Shown: in pieces, positions 11,637 through 21,894 of the stretch | Numbering within the stretch: position 1 is the stretch's first letter | Layout of the letters: each line of letters opens with the position of its first letter | DNA from: Globomyces pollinis-pini | Lineage: Eukaryota > Chytridiomycota > Chytridiomycetes > Rhizophydiales > Globomycetaceae | Assembly (NCBI GenBank): GCA_025399215.1 | Contig: MU621355.1 | Location: 1-23,358, forward strand | Length of the DNA: 23,358 bases | Reading direction: 5' to 3' | Program-made: the position numbers and the translations under genes | Notes under the pieces: generated by a model | Database searches by the model: none | Told to the model about the DNA's origin: nothing | The model's input: only the letters and a program-made list of their open reading frames with translations

Positions 11637-13619
11637 ATGAAAAATAATACCCCTCGCTTTAAAATCAAGTTTAAAGCAAATGCTGTAGAATCAACTTCAA
11701 GTCATATAAAATCAAATCCGGTTGAATCACAGTCTCCAGAATTGGATTTGCTGGATATTGAAGGCGATGCAGATCAAACAAGTAAGGGTAATCTTGCTCA
11801 TGCTAGATGGATCCATTTCAAAATCATCAGCTTTAAAACCTGCAAAACGAAAGAAAGCTGCTACAGATAGCTCTCCAAGATTGTCTAAGCGAAAGAAGAC
11901 TTCATTGTCAACTTGCTTGGGAAAACTTATCGCTATTTTACAACAGAAAGATACATATGGATTTTTCTTGGCTCCTGTTGACCAAACACTTGTTACTGAC
12001 TACTCTGCAATTGTTAAAAATCCAATGGATCTGGGTATCGGGTTTCTCTATTAAAACTAGGAACGATGAAAGAAAAAGTTGATAAACGAATCTATACCAA
12101 TTATATTGATTTTAAGGTTCTAGTATCGCTCTTATATGTTTTAGAATGATTTTGAATTGGTGATGAAAAATGCAAAGTTATATAATGCAAAAGACACTAT
12201 CTACTATAAAATGGCTGATAAACTGCTACAATTCGGGTTGAAATTATTTGAAAGAGAAATGGTGAATGTTGTACCCGACTCAGAAATGGGAGGGGATATG
12301 TTGGAAGATATACCTAGTACTGATGTTAAAGTAATCTTAAAATGTTCTAAATGTCTAGGCAAACAAAACAGGTTAAATTATTTTATTTATGGCCTAGTTT
12401 TAAAATCAGTCAAGGAAGATGAATCTAAACGGAGATCTGCAAAGAAAATAAAGCATTGGGAAGATTTAGAAAACATGATGTTTGAACGAATGAATGGCGA
12501 TGGCACTAATTATATACCAGGTATCATTCTTGATCACGTTCTAATTATGGTTAGAAGAACAAGATCAACACCAACCAATCCAAAAACATTACTCACACTT
12601 TGAATTATTTTACCAATCATACCCAAGAGAAATAACTGAACCTATTGATAATGTTGATATTTCACAAATGGAAATAAATGATTGGAATATGCCAGTGATA
12701 CCAAACCGAATAAAACACCCACGATTCGCAGCAGCGGACCAATTATACTTCACTTATGGGGATCAACAAGGAAAATCATATATAAATAGTCTAGAAAGCT
12801 TTACAGAAAATATGCAAATTCAGTCTACCTATGTTAATGAAATCACAAAACGATTGACGCGCGGTGCACACAGTATCGCGAAAATTGTAAAAAAGTCTGT
12901 AGCTTCAAAAGATCTCACTTCTCATGGACTCATACAAGCAGAATGTGGCACAGTTGATATCAAAAAACAAATCGAAACGTGTCAATCGGAATTTGATGAT
13001 TTAATTCGATCAACTGAAATGGAAATCTATCGGAAGCTTGCATTACTATCATGTTCGATTATCCAAAAACCAATAACATCGCTATCAGAGAATTCCAACA
13101 TTATACCCTCATCACAATTGCTGGATCAAAATTTGACTGATTTTCGTTCATTATTAGAAAATCCAAACAATCCCAACAAACCACAGATATGTGAATTGAT
13201 AAGAAGAAGATTAGTGGCTTTAGTTGATAATGTCGGTGATCCCGAGTTGGAGCAAAGAAAAGCCATAGCCGCTAAAGGGTTCTCTAATCAACAAATATTT
13301 AGTAATCAAGGCGCAATGTTCAATAGTTATGGTCAAAATCTTTCCAATCCACTACAGAATTTTAGACCACCAATCATACAGAATAATGTAAGATTGAATC
13401 CTGGTCAGACAGACAGTAATGGGGCTGAGAAGAAATGTATGAACTGTCACGATATAATACCAGTAAATTATTATATTTCATTTACTAACCTATTTTGTAG
13501 ATGAATATGGGAACGTTTGACTTTCTGTGTACTCGTAAGTGTCTTTACAGCTTAAACTTTTAGCTTGTTCTTTATATTATTTGCAGCATAACGCTCATCG
13601 GCCGATTTCAAGGACCTAG
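11637..13619 (+). CDS. BRD7/BRD9-like bromodomain protein (SWI/SNF subunit family)
   Basis: Proposed exons: 11637-11781, 11807-12034, 12061-12116, 12145-12330, 12359-12371, 12398-12520, 12555-13462, 13501-13534, 13564-13619; introns 25-38 nt; 582 aa. After a Lys/Ser-rich N-terminus with KRKK patches lies one bromodomain (about residues 80-190): YGFFLAPV, DYSAIVKNPMDLGTMKEKV, then YNAKD with the acetyl-lysine-binding Asn157. Further on, ADQLYFTYGDQQGK...SLESF and LTRGAHS match the DUF3512 region found in BRD7/9, subunits of the non-canonical BAF (and PBAF) remodellers. This suggests a nuclear acetyl-lysine reader. The two introns around 12359-12371 are optional, because without them the frame is also open (600 aa). 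The extreme C-terminus is uncertain: the 29-nt last intron could be a 52-nt one ending at 13586. Confidence 0.85.
12359..12371 (+). other. Candidate 13-nt microexon in the bromodomain gene
   Basis: The segment is framed by two intron-like sequences: 12331-12358 (28 nt, GTAATC...TTCTAAAT...CTAG) and 12372-12397 (26 nt, GTTAAA...CCTAG). Together they are 54 nt, so skipping both keeps the frame. Retaining both gives a hydrophobic, Cys-containing insert that looks foreign to the charged linker around it. Splicing is inferred. Confidence 0.45.
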
Positions 13620-13705
13620 ATTAGAGTGAATTTAAATATAATTTGTATTAAAGTAAAGATGGAATTTTTTCTTTACACAACAAGGAGTATATTATGATGA
13701 ATATT

Positions 13706-16700
13706 TTATTCTTTTTTGATAAAGTGGATGAGAAACATACAGCGTTTGCGATTCCAAATCTGGGTATCGACAATTTGGGATACAGAAGGGGGAGGGGGAG
13801 CGCCAGTTGGTGGAGATGCTGCTTTAGGTTTATAGAAAACAGATGATACAACACTGTAAAAATCGGATATCGTTGGTGAAGTTTTTTCAATGGGCACTTC
13901 TGGTGGTGGGGGTACTGGTACTTTCAAAAGAATGGGAGCAAATGTTGATGCTAACGTTATTCAAACATAAGAGATTACCAATTGATTCTGGATCAACAAT
14001 GCCTTTACCTTGATATTCTTTACAAACTTGCGAGAAAAATCTGGTGAGATATATAAAAGTCTTAAGACTTGAATCTGGTATATCTTTGATATATTCTTCC
14101 GCCTTTCCAATACCAAGATATCCATCTGCAATGCATTTTTCTTGAATATGAAATGGAATGATAGGTTCAGATAGAGAATTCAAAAATAATATCAATGTAT
14201 CAACAACTGAATGTACCGCTACAGCTTTTCCCTTACTTATATGAGATACATCTGGTAAAAGGCTGTGATGAGTTTCACCAGTGAATGACTCGATAGATGT
14301 ATCCGTACTGAAATCTTGATTTTGGCAGTCAATATTTTCAAATAGTAAGCTTGTATTAAATTCTTCTCCGCTATCAATACACTTTCGAATATACTCAGAT
14401 ACAAATGGATCACTAAAACCACTGAATAAATCATTCACCTCCATTCCATGCTTATAAATAAAGTCCAACAGACGATATAATTCTTTTGGTGTACTTGAGT
14501 TTGGTATTGGCGGTTGGTCATCTGAAATGGCAATTGATTCCGTATCTCCTTTAAGTCTATCTTTGATAGACTTCACTTTATCGAACGAAAGTGATTGAAT
14601 TGGCTCCAAAATATTGCACAGGAAAGTTATGTTTTCTCCGAAGACAGTTCCAAGCCAATCACCCGAGAATGTCATAAAATGATCATTCCCTCGCTTAATA
14701 TTCAGTATTGAATTGTAGGTCAATGGGTTTTGCTTTCCATTTAAATGAATCACATGTTCAGGTTTGATAAGTAATTGAATATCAATAGTCAATAATTCTC
14801 CTAACCTTGTTAACTTATCAATCGTTACCTGGGAATATCGAACCCGAGTTAGGTGTAATTGTGTACCAAGGAGGTATGAACTTTGTATCCGCAGATTGAA
14901 CAGTAAAGTCAGCAATGACTTTTCCAATGTTTTTGAATGTAATGGATCGACTGACTGGAACTAATACCTCCACATTTCCAAAGAAACAGTCATTTTCTTT
15001 GAACTCTAAAATTGGTAGTGATTCGTTTTCTAATTTATCCAATTGCCTCGTCAAGTCTGTTATACATTCATCTAATTTTTTTTTATCTAGGTGCCGCATC
15101 TGCAATGAATTATCATCAACAAACCTGTGCGATAAAGGTGGCATTCACCGGTTTATGGTCACTAGATACCATAACAGGTATAGAATTATAATTGGTACAC
15201 TGTATCCAACGTCTATCAGTCCATTTCAACGGATTTTTCATCCACAATACACGATCACACCAAGCGGGGCTTCTACGTTTCTCACTACATATTATTTCAA
15301 TGTTAAATATTACCTTGAATCATATACGCTAGTCCCAATATCATATTTGTATGTAGGGTTGAAATTGATTCGAGCTTCGTCAAAGCCATTGAAAACTCGT
15401 TTTGCTTTTTTTTCGTTTAATAGCTAGATTGAGAATATATTTTCATACCTGATCATTTTCCAATAGTTCTCTCAGATTTCCTTGACTAATATGTGATTTA
15501 ACCATGACTTCCGACATATTCGCAATGCGATAATTCAAATCTCCCATCCAAAATAAGTGACTAGCATAATCAGTATCGAATATTGGCTTTGCGCTTACTC
15601 TGTATCAAATACTGACAAGAATTTGGATACTCGCTTATCACCAAAGGGAGTCATGACTCCTATGGGAGAAAAAGAGCCTCCATTCTTGGCGGGCAAAAAG
15701 TCGTAAAAAGTGGATACCCACGGATTTTTGTAATAATAGTACAAGCTATCTTCATATGCTGGTGATGTGGGGAATGTCAATTTTTCAGATATATCCTTAA
15801 AATCTAAATTTCTTTTGTCCACCATGTTTTGATCTGCTGCGAGATGAGAGTTCACAAAGGTAAAGTAGGAGTCTCGAATACGCATTCGCACACCTACAGC
15901 TCCTTTGTTACCCTAAATAATTGTTAAAAACTAATGTAATACAATCATTCCCAATAATCCTGTTCCTATACTAGCCGTTGTTATTTCTGAAATAATTTCG
16001 ACATGTTCAACTTTGGAATAAATCAAGATAAGCATCCCAACTAATTGCTTTGAAATAACTTTAGTATATGGCACCTCTTGAACACCCAAAGCCTTTTCAA
16101 TCTCATAAGACCATATCCCTTCTTTTGAGTTATCATACACTAAGAATGCTTCCGTACTTAAATCCATTTCTTGGAAGCTAACATGAGTTATCTTGGTGAT
16201 TATACCTCAAAATGTATATATCAGGAGTCTCGCCAGGTAAAGTACCCAACCATGGCCGAAGCGATTCAGAAGGGTTTTCTCCAGCAACATTCCAAGTACC
16301 GCAAAATATTCTAAAAGTAAGCAATGTAGATAAAACTTCAAATCCGAATAACTACAAAATTGTTCCTTTTGGCCTCTTAACTCCTTTGCCATCCACAATT
16401 CTTTAATTTCTCTGATTCCAGATTCAACCATCATCATATTGGATTGAATAAACGGGTTTCCAGTAGGTACTGTAATGTTAGATTGATGAGAAAGATACAT
16501 GGAACGTTCTGAGTTGCTTTCTCTGGGATTAATAGTTTACATTGGATCTTATATTTATTTATCCAATCAAAATCTTTAATTCCTTCCGCTAAGAAATCGT
16601 TAAAAAGGCTAGAAATACACTTGATAGACGAGTTTAATTTGGAGATAAATTGAATCGTAGCTGAAGTGCGAATCAATTCCAATACCAGGTTTGAATCCAA

Positions 16701-17028
16701 ATTTGTATTCTCTAAAGAAACTTTGAAGAATGATAAGTCCATTAAATTTTGTTCTGAATGAATTAGAATCAATTCATACCAAGTTTGACTGTGATTTGAT
16801 TGGTGATTGGTACAATTATATCTAGAGAAATTGATTTATTTGAAATGATCTTGAATATAAATAAGCTAATGGGTGAATAAACTTTTCTTACCTGGAGGTG
16901 TTGCATTCATGATTTTCAACCAGGCCTATCAATCTAATCTGACTGCCTTTTATGATTAATTGGTTGGCCGTTATAAAGGAGGTGCATTCTTCGGAAGGTA
17001 GCAATAATGCTTTGATAACTTCTTGCAT
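13706..17028 (-). CDS. Inositol polyphosphate 5-phosphatase, INPP5B/OCRL type (PH-5Pase-ASH-RhoGAP)
   Basis: Thirteen exons: 16892-17028, 16780-16865, 16499-16753, 16337-16469, 16206-16310, 15943-16177, 15599-15912, 15449-15560, 15314-15423, 15125-15284, 14829-15099, 13979-14800, 13706-13950; introns 25-38 nt; 994 aa. Residues 1 to about 110 match the INPP5B PH domain (RLIGLV, LFIFK, SLDIIVP). The catalytic core has GTWNVAGE (208-215), FQEMDLS, NKGAVGV, NSHLAA (338-343), WMGDLNYR (426-433), PAWCDR (502-507) and SSDHKP (536-541), so it should be active on PI(4,5)P2/PI(3,4,5)P3. An ASH-like beta domain follows (550 to about 690), then a RhoGAP-like domain that lacks the arginine finger (EVNDLFSG in its place), as in OCRL, so it is probably a binding module. 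An in-frame ATG 87 bp upstream (17115) would add a hydrophobic segment; the PH homology favours 17028. The expected role is at endosome/Golgi membranes. Confidence 0.93.
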
Positions 17029-17223
17029 CTCGTTGGTTGATTTTAATGAAAAGCAATAAAAAATGACGTACAACAATGCAATGGTTATCAACGAGACCTT
17101 GATGCTAGTTTTCATGAAAAATATAGCCGAGGGATTAACCCTAAGTTCTAATTAAGAGGTTCATAAGAATTATTTATTAGTAATACAAAAGTTGAATCAT
17201 CAGTATGTTGTGTAAGACAAATG

Positions 17224-18797
17224 TTAATCCAAGGTAAACACAGTGTTGGCCACATCCATCTCAAATCCAGTAGATAGCTGAGGAACTTGTCGATATTTGG
17301 CGCCATCAAGGTTTCGTCTTATTTCACCCAAAAACTCTATTAATGTTAATGGATATTCCAGTTCTCGGATAGGGTAGTCATTGGCTGCCTTTAGAAATGC
17401 CCAAGTCATAGCTCCCGCAGGTTCATCATTGATTTTGGCATCCGCACTCTTTTGGAAATCTTCACATCCTCCAAACATGATAACTTCAGCTTTTGATGTT
17501 TTAGTCTCCTCGGCTTTCCGTTTCGCTGCTAAAATAGCGTCCTTATTCGATGTTAGGACATGTTTTGAATGTCCAAGTTTGGCCAATTCACCCTTTCCAA
17601 TAGATCTAAATACCCTTTTCATTGCACTAATTTTTCTATACATTGGTGGTATGATTACACCATCCAAATCGTATTTATATGGTAAATTCAACGCCGAGGC
17701 AGAGTGGCAACAATCAAACACAACTGTGAGTTTACAACCTTTCGGTAACGGTTTTACAAGAACGTCATGTAATTCCTAACATTAAAAATAGTCCCATACA
17801 TCATCTAAAATCTCACCATTGGTCTGATAGTCGCAAGGTAGAATTGTTCGATCATACCCATCCACTTCATCACCTTCTAATAGAATATCAATAGACAAAA
17901 TAGTTACCTAAGTTTTTTGAGTAACCACCATGTCCAGAAAAGTGAAGGAAGAAACAGTCACCAGGTTGAGCACCTTCAACTAATTTGTGAAAGCATTCTA
18001 ATAAATAAGTTTTTGTAGGATGAAGAGAGGTATCAGGAGAAGCATCAGTAACGGTTCTAATCTCATCAAAGCCTTGACTGATCAAAAATTCCTTCATTTT
18101 GCCGACATCATTAATACATCCAGTTAATTCAACAGGAGTATTTATATAATTCACTCCTATCAGAAGTGCTCGTCTTTTGTGGGATGATATGAATAATCCA
18201 GGGATTTTCTTTTTTAGGGTATTCTTGTTAGGTGGTAAACCTAAAATTATTTAGCAAATATTCACACACCATTCTTCTTTAAAGAAAAATTCGAAGACAA
18301 CACTGAATGGTCACCCAATTTTTCCAAAGAGTCCAGAGACTTTCGAAGTGATATTTTCCGATTGGCTAAATCTCTGAATATCGGCTTATTGACACTTTTA
18401 TTGTGAGTGAGTGGAGCGTGTTGGGCTTCTTGAGGTGGTTGGATGTGAATTTGTACATTTTGGTATTGAGAGTGTGGAACAGAATAGGTAATGGTTGTCG
18501 GTTGATTTGAATAGGCAGTCGAGTTGTAAGAAACATGATAAGGTATGGACGAGGAAGTATTGGAATTTGGGGAAGGATCATTTAGAGGAACATATTGATT
18601 TAGGATGGCATCAATTTGACTATCCTGCGACATATTCTTCGGGGACTGAACAGTAGTCTTTGGAGTATCGGTGCACTCCGTTGTACAGCCGAGAATCCTT
18701 GACAAACTCTAAGGTTAATCATTCAAAATCCAACCTTCAACATTTGGAGTGAAGAATTGAAAACCCAAATTGGCTGAAGGTGGCTACACTGTTTCAT
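17224..18797 (-). CDS. Type I metacaspase (caspase-like cysteine peptidase, family C14)
   Basis: Exons: 18735-18797, 18270-18708, 17908-18240, 17800-17876, 17224-17775; introns 26, 29, 31 and 24 nt; 487 aa from ATG 18797 (ATG 18743 in the same frame would give 469). An N-terminal prodomain rich in Ser, Pro, Gln and Asn is followed by RRALLIGVNY, opening the p20 fold. Catalytic His271 lies in HFSGHGG and Cys327 in FDCCHSAS. The p10-like part has GGCEDFQKSADA and ends MDVANTVFTLD. These are the hallmarks of yeast Mca1-like metacaspases, Ca2+-dependent proteases cleaving after Arg/Lys and involved in protein quality control and death-like processes. The 24-nt intron sits just before ELHDVLVKPL; splicing it restores DDELHD as in yeast. 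The start and the first tiny exon are the least certain parts. The stop is 195 bp before the phosphatase start. Confidence 0.92.
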
Positions 18798-19609
18798 CTC
18801 GGAAAAACACACAACAAGGTTAAAAAGGAGAGTAGGAACAAAACGATGATTAAAACTAAAGGATATATTGTACATCACTTACTACATAATACAACGTGAT
18901 TGGAAGGTCTAGATTCGCGTTACCATTCATCATCAGAGCTCTTGAATACTCCTCTCTTAATATATACATGTCAAGTATATGTGACCCAAGTAACTCATGT
19001 TAAATAAATATAACCTTAACCTAAAGATATATTAACTGAGAGACTACCGCAAGATTTCGTCACAACTTTTATCTGAAAGAACTTGAAACATTATTAGCCC
19101 ATCGTCTTCTTCGGAATTATAGCAGGTGAGCTACTGAGGGTTGATTCAAGCCTCATTCTTAAATCTATGTAAATTTCAAAGAAGGCGAACCACAAATTCT
19201 AAGCTTAGCAAAAGTTTGGGCTTAGAACATCAAAAATATTTATTTTTCCTATTGTTCTATATATTAATCCTGGCACTATCTCCATAGGTGTTAATATTAG
19301 AACGTACTTTTTTTACGCGACTATTTGACTCGCTGCCAAATTTCTATTAAAATATCCGTAAAAAGAAAAAAAAAGACTTGAAAAGCAAGTTAATTATTAA
19401 TTGTTGATATTACTCAAATTTTTTACAGAGTTTATTTTCTAAGATCACTATCAAACAAAGACCATTAAAAAAATGCATACTATATAACAAAAGTAACATT
19501 ATAATGATCTATCGAAACTGATATCCAGTATGAATAGCGTTAAAAATACTGAGCACTTCCCGTTTTACAGATTGAGACCGAAAAGTCTATAAACTATTAA
19601 AAGTTTAAC

Positions 19610-19715
19610 TTGAAGAGTACAGTCCACAGTGCCAGCATTGCGACCAGTAGCAGCTTCTGATTTTAAATTGAAGAATACAGTCCGCAGTGCCCGCATTTGG
19701 ACCAGGACCAGCTTC
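19610..19715. repeat. Imperfect tandem pair, period 58
   Basis: Two copies (19610-19657 and 19668-19715) share TTGAAGARTACAGTCC, CAGTGCC and CCAGCTTC-like blocks, with a few substitutions. They are GC-richer than the surroundings and do not preserve a common long frame. Confidence 0.6.
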
Positions 19716-19768
19716 ACATATTTGACCTGCATTAACAAGATGATATATTCTATTCTCAAATCATTTTG

Positions 19769-20062
19769 CTACGCTGGCAGTGCGAATCTACACAACATAT
19801 TAAATATGCCGTAAGATTTTGACACAACAGTCTCAGGTAATAGGAAAAGGTATTTGATTCTGCACATTATAATACAGAGATGTACATATCACAACGGCAC
19901 TTCTGAAGCGTACCAGTAACTGCAGTATGCATTAGATAAAACCAAAGAAGCAAAGATGCTTCATTACTCGATCTCCAACCTAGAAAAGAATAAGATTGAA
20001 TAAACAGGACGCGTTTTCCAAGATCTTCGCACTACGCTGGCAGTGCGGATCAACACAACATA
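19769..20062. repeat. Dispersed direct repeat, two 31-bp copies
   Basis: The copies at 19769-19799 and 20032-20062 differ at 2 of 31 positions (block CTACGCTGGCAGTGCG followed by ACACAACATA). Both end in the ACACAAC motif, which is also found in the neighbouring pair at 20065-20152. Confidence 0.65.
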
Positions 20063-20064
20063 GT

Positions 20065-20152
20065 GTGTATGGAGGAATCTCCTTACACAACAAGAAAGTG
20101 AACCGCTATGCTTGCAGAACGTATGGTGTATGCAGTGATCTCCTTACACAAC
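20065..20152. repeat. Direct repeat, two 27-bp copies
   Basis: The copies at 20065-20091 and 20126-20152 share GTGTATG and ATCTCCTTACACAAC, with 3 differences in the middle. The pair directly follows the second copy of the 31-bp repeat. Confidence 0.6.
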
Positions 20153-20406
20153 CAGTCGTAATAATATAAACCTCTTCAAATCTAGAAGGAGTTCATGTGC
20201 GTACCATTAGTGATAAAAGTGAGATACCTTAACACATTCCGTTTATTTCCTATTCATAATAAATAAATTCTTGTCGTAGGATTTATCAGCTTTACAAGTT
20301 CAACAGGACCGTTTCATATACTCAAAACGGATTGAAGGCTCCTTGTGTGTCATTTAAACAAAATCAATAATAGGCAGAAGCAATGATAAAACATCAAATC
20401 TCTTAA

Positions 20407-21072
20407 TTTTCATCATTCTCATCTTATGACCAACCAATCCATCAGTCGACGTCTTACATACTATCCATTACGGAGCTAACTGGGATCATTAAAAGACCAA
20501 ATCAAGTAATCAATTTAACTAAGGCTTTAGGGTTCAGAGTCGCTCTCCGGGCTTGTGTAGAATCCAACCCGGACTGCATTGTAAAACTCAAAGCTGCATT
20601 TGATCGCCAATAACGTATGAAATAAGCTAATACGTTTATGGATGAGGTAAGCAAGTTACATTAACTGTATAGAACAATCACCAACAATTTGAAAAGCTAG
20701 TTCAACGTGTTGACCTTTTGGGGAACCAAATTCCCATCATTAATGACATTTTGATAGACCATGCCTTTTGCATTAGTCAACTTCATGGATCGGATACCAG
20801 TATGGTGTTTCCTTGAAATCAATAAAAAATGCGTATTTGCAACGGGTTTGTAATATAATTTTAAACAACTGTTGAGTTTTATTACAATCGTTCAAGATGG
20901 TAATTTTTACCCTACAAATCAATTCTTTTTTGCCTCTAAAATGTGTGACATTCGACTTGACTAACGTACTAAGACAAACATTGGAATTTAAGAATATCGA
21001 TCTGTTCGTTCTTCGTTAAAAGCCATCTTGGATGCTACTCCACTAGAGGTCAAGAAGGCATTTCCAGTTTAA
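20407..21072 (+). pseudogene. Decayed protein-coding relic of unknown family
   Basis: A frame open at 20407-20610 reads like real protein (ELTGIIKRPNQ, LGFRVALRACVESNPD, KLKAAFDRQ). It then meets TAA at 20611 and again at 20623 but continues in frame as ANTFMDE, followed by a good 26-nt intron (20647-20672, GTAAGC...ATTAACT...ATAG). Phase-0 splicing leads to FEKLVQRVDLLGNQIPIINDIL up to TGA at 20814. A last protein-like piece (LKAILDATPLEVKKAF) is open at 20992-21072. The two internal stops and missing joints suggest a gene or mobile-element ORF in decay. I do not recognise the family. Confidence 0.35.
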
Positions 21073-21287
21073 CCCAAATCCGAATATTCTTTTTATTATC
21101 ATTTTGTTTCTTTAAACTTGCAAGTTAAGGGTAACCCTATTGTTGAGGTGACTGCAAGTATATAGGTTACGGAAGTGACTGTGTGAGTGGTTAAGTGGTT
21201 GCGCTTCTAGTGGGAAGTAAAACTCCTGGATCATTAAACGAAGCTCTGCGGGTAAGTTCAATTCTGCAATAATCGAAACCTTTTCTG
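21073..21287. other. Spacer between the two relics, nothing distinct
   Basis: A short stretch between the plus-strand relic and the minus-strand chromodomain fragment. A minus-strand frame of 60 codons (21112-21294) lies here and shows no recognisable domain. Confidence 0.3.
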
Positions 21288-21551
21288 TCAACATATCAAA
21301 TTTGCCTTTGCTTTAACCCTCCATTGCTTTTTCATTCGGTGTTTGCTGTGCTTGTATTCGCCTTTATCTCTTAAAAAATCCGCTTTCAGCTTGATGCAGC
21401 TGATCGCATTTTCATCAACCCAGTCAAGCTGTTCCCAGCCTTCCCATTTTACAAGGTACTGTGTTACACTCCTTCTTTTTAGTTTTCTGTCTAATATTTT
21501 CTCCACTGTCCATTCACGTCGTTCTTGAGCTCTTCTTGCAACACGGTTTTT
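21288..21551 (-). pseudogene. Chromodomain fragment without start codon
   Basis: The minus-strand frame is open from just after a TAA (21552-21554) to TGA at 21288. It encodes EWTVEKILDRK, YLVKWEGWEQLDWVDENAI and a following helix with DFLRDK, the N-strand, K-W-x-G core and C-helix of a chromodomain. No ATG precedes the domain in this frame and no upstream exon with the usual tiny intron could be joined. After the domain about 25 basic residues follow. It could be the tail of a Ty3/gypsy (chromovirus) integrase, a remnant of a chromodomain gene, or an exon whose start I cannot find. Confidence 0.5.
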
Positions 21552-21718
21552 TTAGCTATTTTTTCCCATTAAGTATAGTAGTAACTTTCTATACTTATTT
21601 TATAAAAAAGTCACTTGATAGGCTCGTAAGTCATGTGAATATCATGACTATATAACCTAACATTGATACATGGCACTATACAATGCCTTCAATCTGTAAT
21701 TGACTTAAAATGCTCATT
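21552..21718. other. Spacer, no feature seen
   Basis: AT-rich sequence between the chromodomain fragment and the degenerate tandem array. No domain or repeat is evident. Confidence 0.3.
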
Positions 21719-21872
21719 TTCAATATTCTTATATCTGAAGTTTCTTATATTCTTGTATTCTAATATCTCAATCTTCTTAAGTTTCTATATTCTTATATCT
21801 CAGCCTTCTTCAGTTTTTGTATTCATACATCTCAAGTGTTTAATGTTTGTGTATTCTTTTATCTCAACCTTC
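21719..21872. repeat. Degenerate tandem array (TATTCTTATATCTCAAYCTTCTT-like)
   Basis: About four or five worn copies of a pyrimidine-rich unit of roughly 30-40 bp (core TATTCTTATATCTCA then CTTCTTMAGTTT). The array runs directly into the telomere-like run. The plus-strand frame through it (Phe/Ile/Leu/Ser-rich) is a by-product of the repeat. Confidence 0.6.
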
Positions 21873-21894
21873 TTAGGGTTAGGGTTAGGGTTAG
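21873..21894 (+). repeat. Interstitial telomere-like TTAGGG run
   Basis: Three perfect TTAGGG units plus TTAG, followed by the degraded AGGTTAGGGGTAG. Further GGGTTAGG scraps occur at 22770-22776 and 23024-23031. TTAGGG is the telomere unit of animals, most fungi and several protists. Confidence 0.75.

Larger units (their letters stand above)
18798..20406. other. Gene-poor stretch with worn short repeats
   Basis: About 1.6 kb upstream of the metacaspase gene. Both strands carry only short interrupted frames with no family motif. The first few hundred bases should include the metacaspase promoter. From 19610 onward several imperfect GC-richer repeats occur (listed separately) in an otherwise AT-rich background. 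I found no tRNA-like cloverleaf by eye. Confidence 0.45.

Noticed and set aside
14915..15427. 170-codon plus-strand frame
   Set aside because: It crosses three exons and three introns of the 5-phosphatase gene on the other strand, including the PAWCDR and SSDHKP motifs.
16822..16891. A 70-nt intron in the phosphatase gene leading to RYNCTNHQSN
   Set aside because: A 26-nt intron (16866-16891) and a second one (16754-16779) also keep the frame and restore PH-domain sequence matching INPP5B, so the longer intron is unnecessary.
17381..17779. 132-codon plus-strand frame
   Set aside because: It is antisense to the metacaspase p10-like part and catalytic Cys exon, with no domain.
21719..21872. 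Possible CRISPR-like array
   Set aside because: The units are degenerate, with no conserved repeat alternating with unique spacers, and the genome is eukaryotic.
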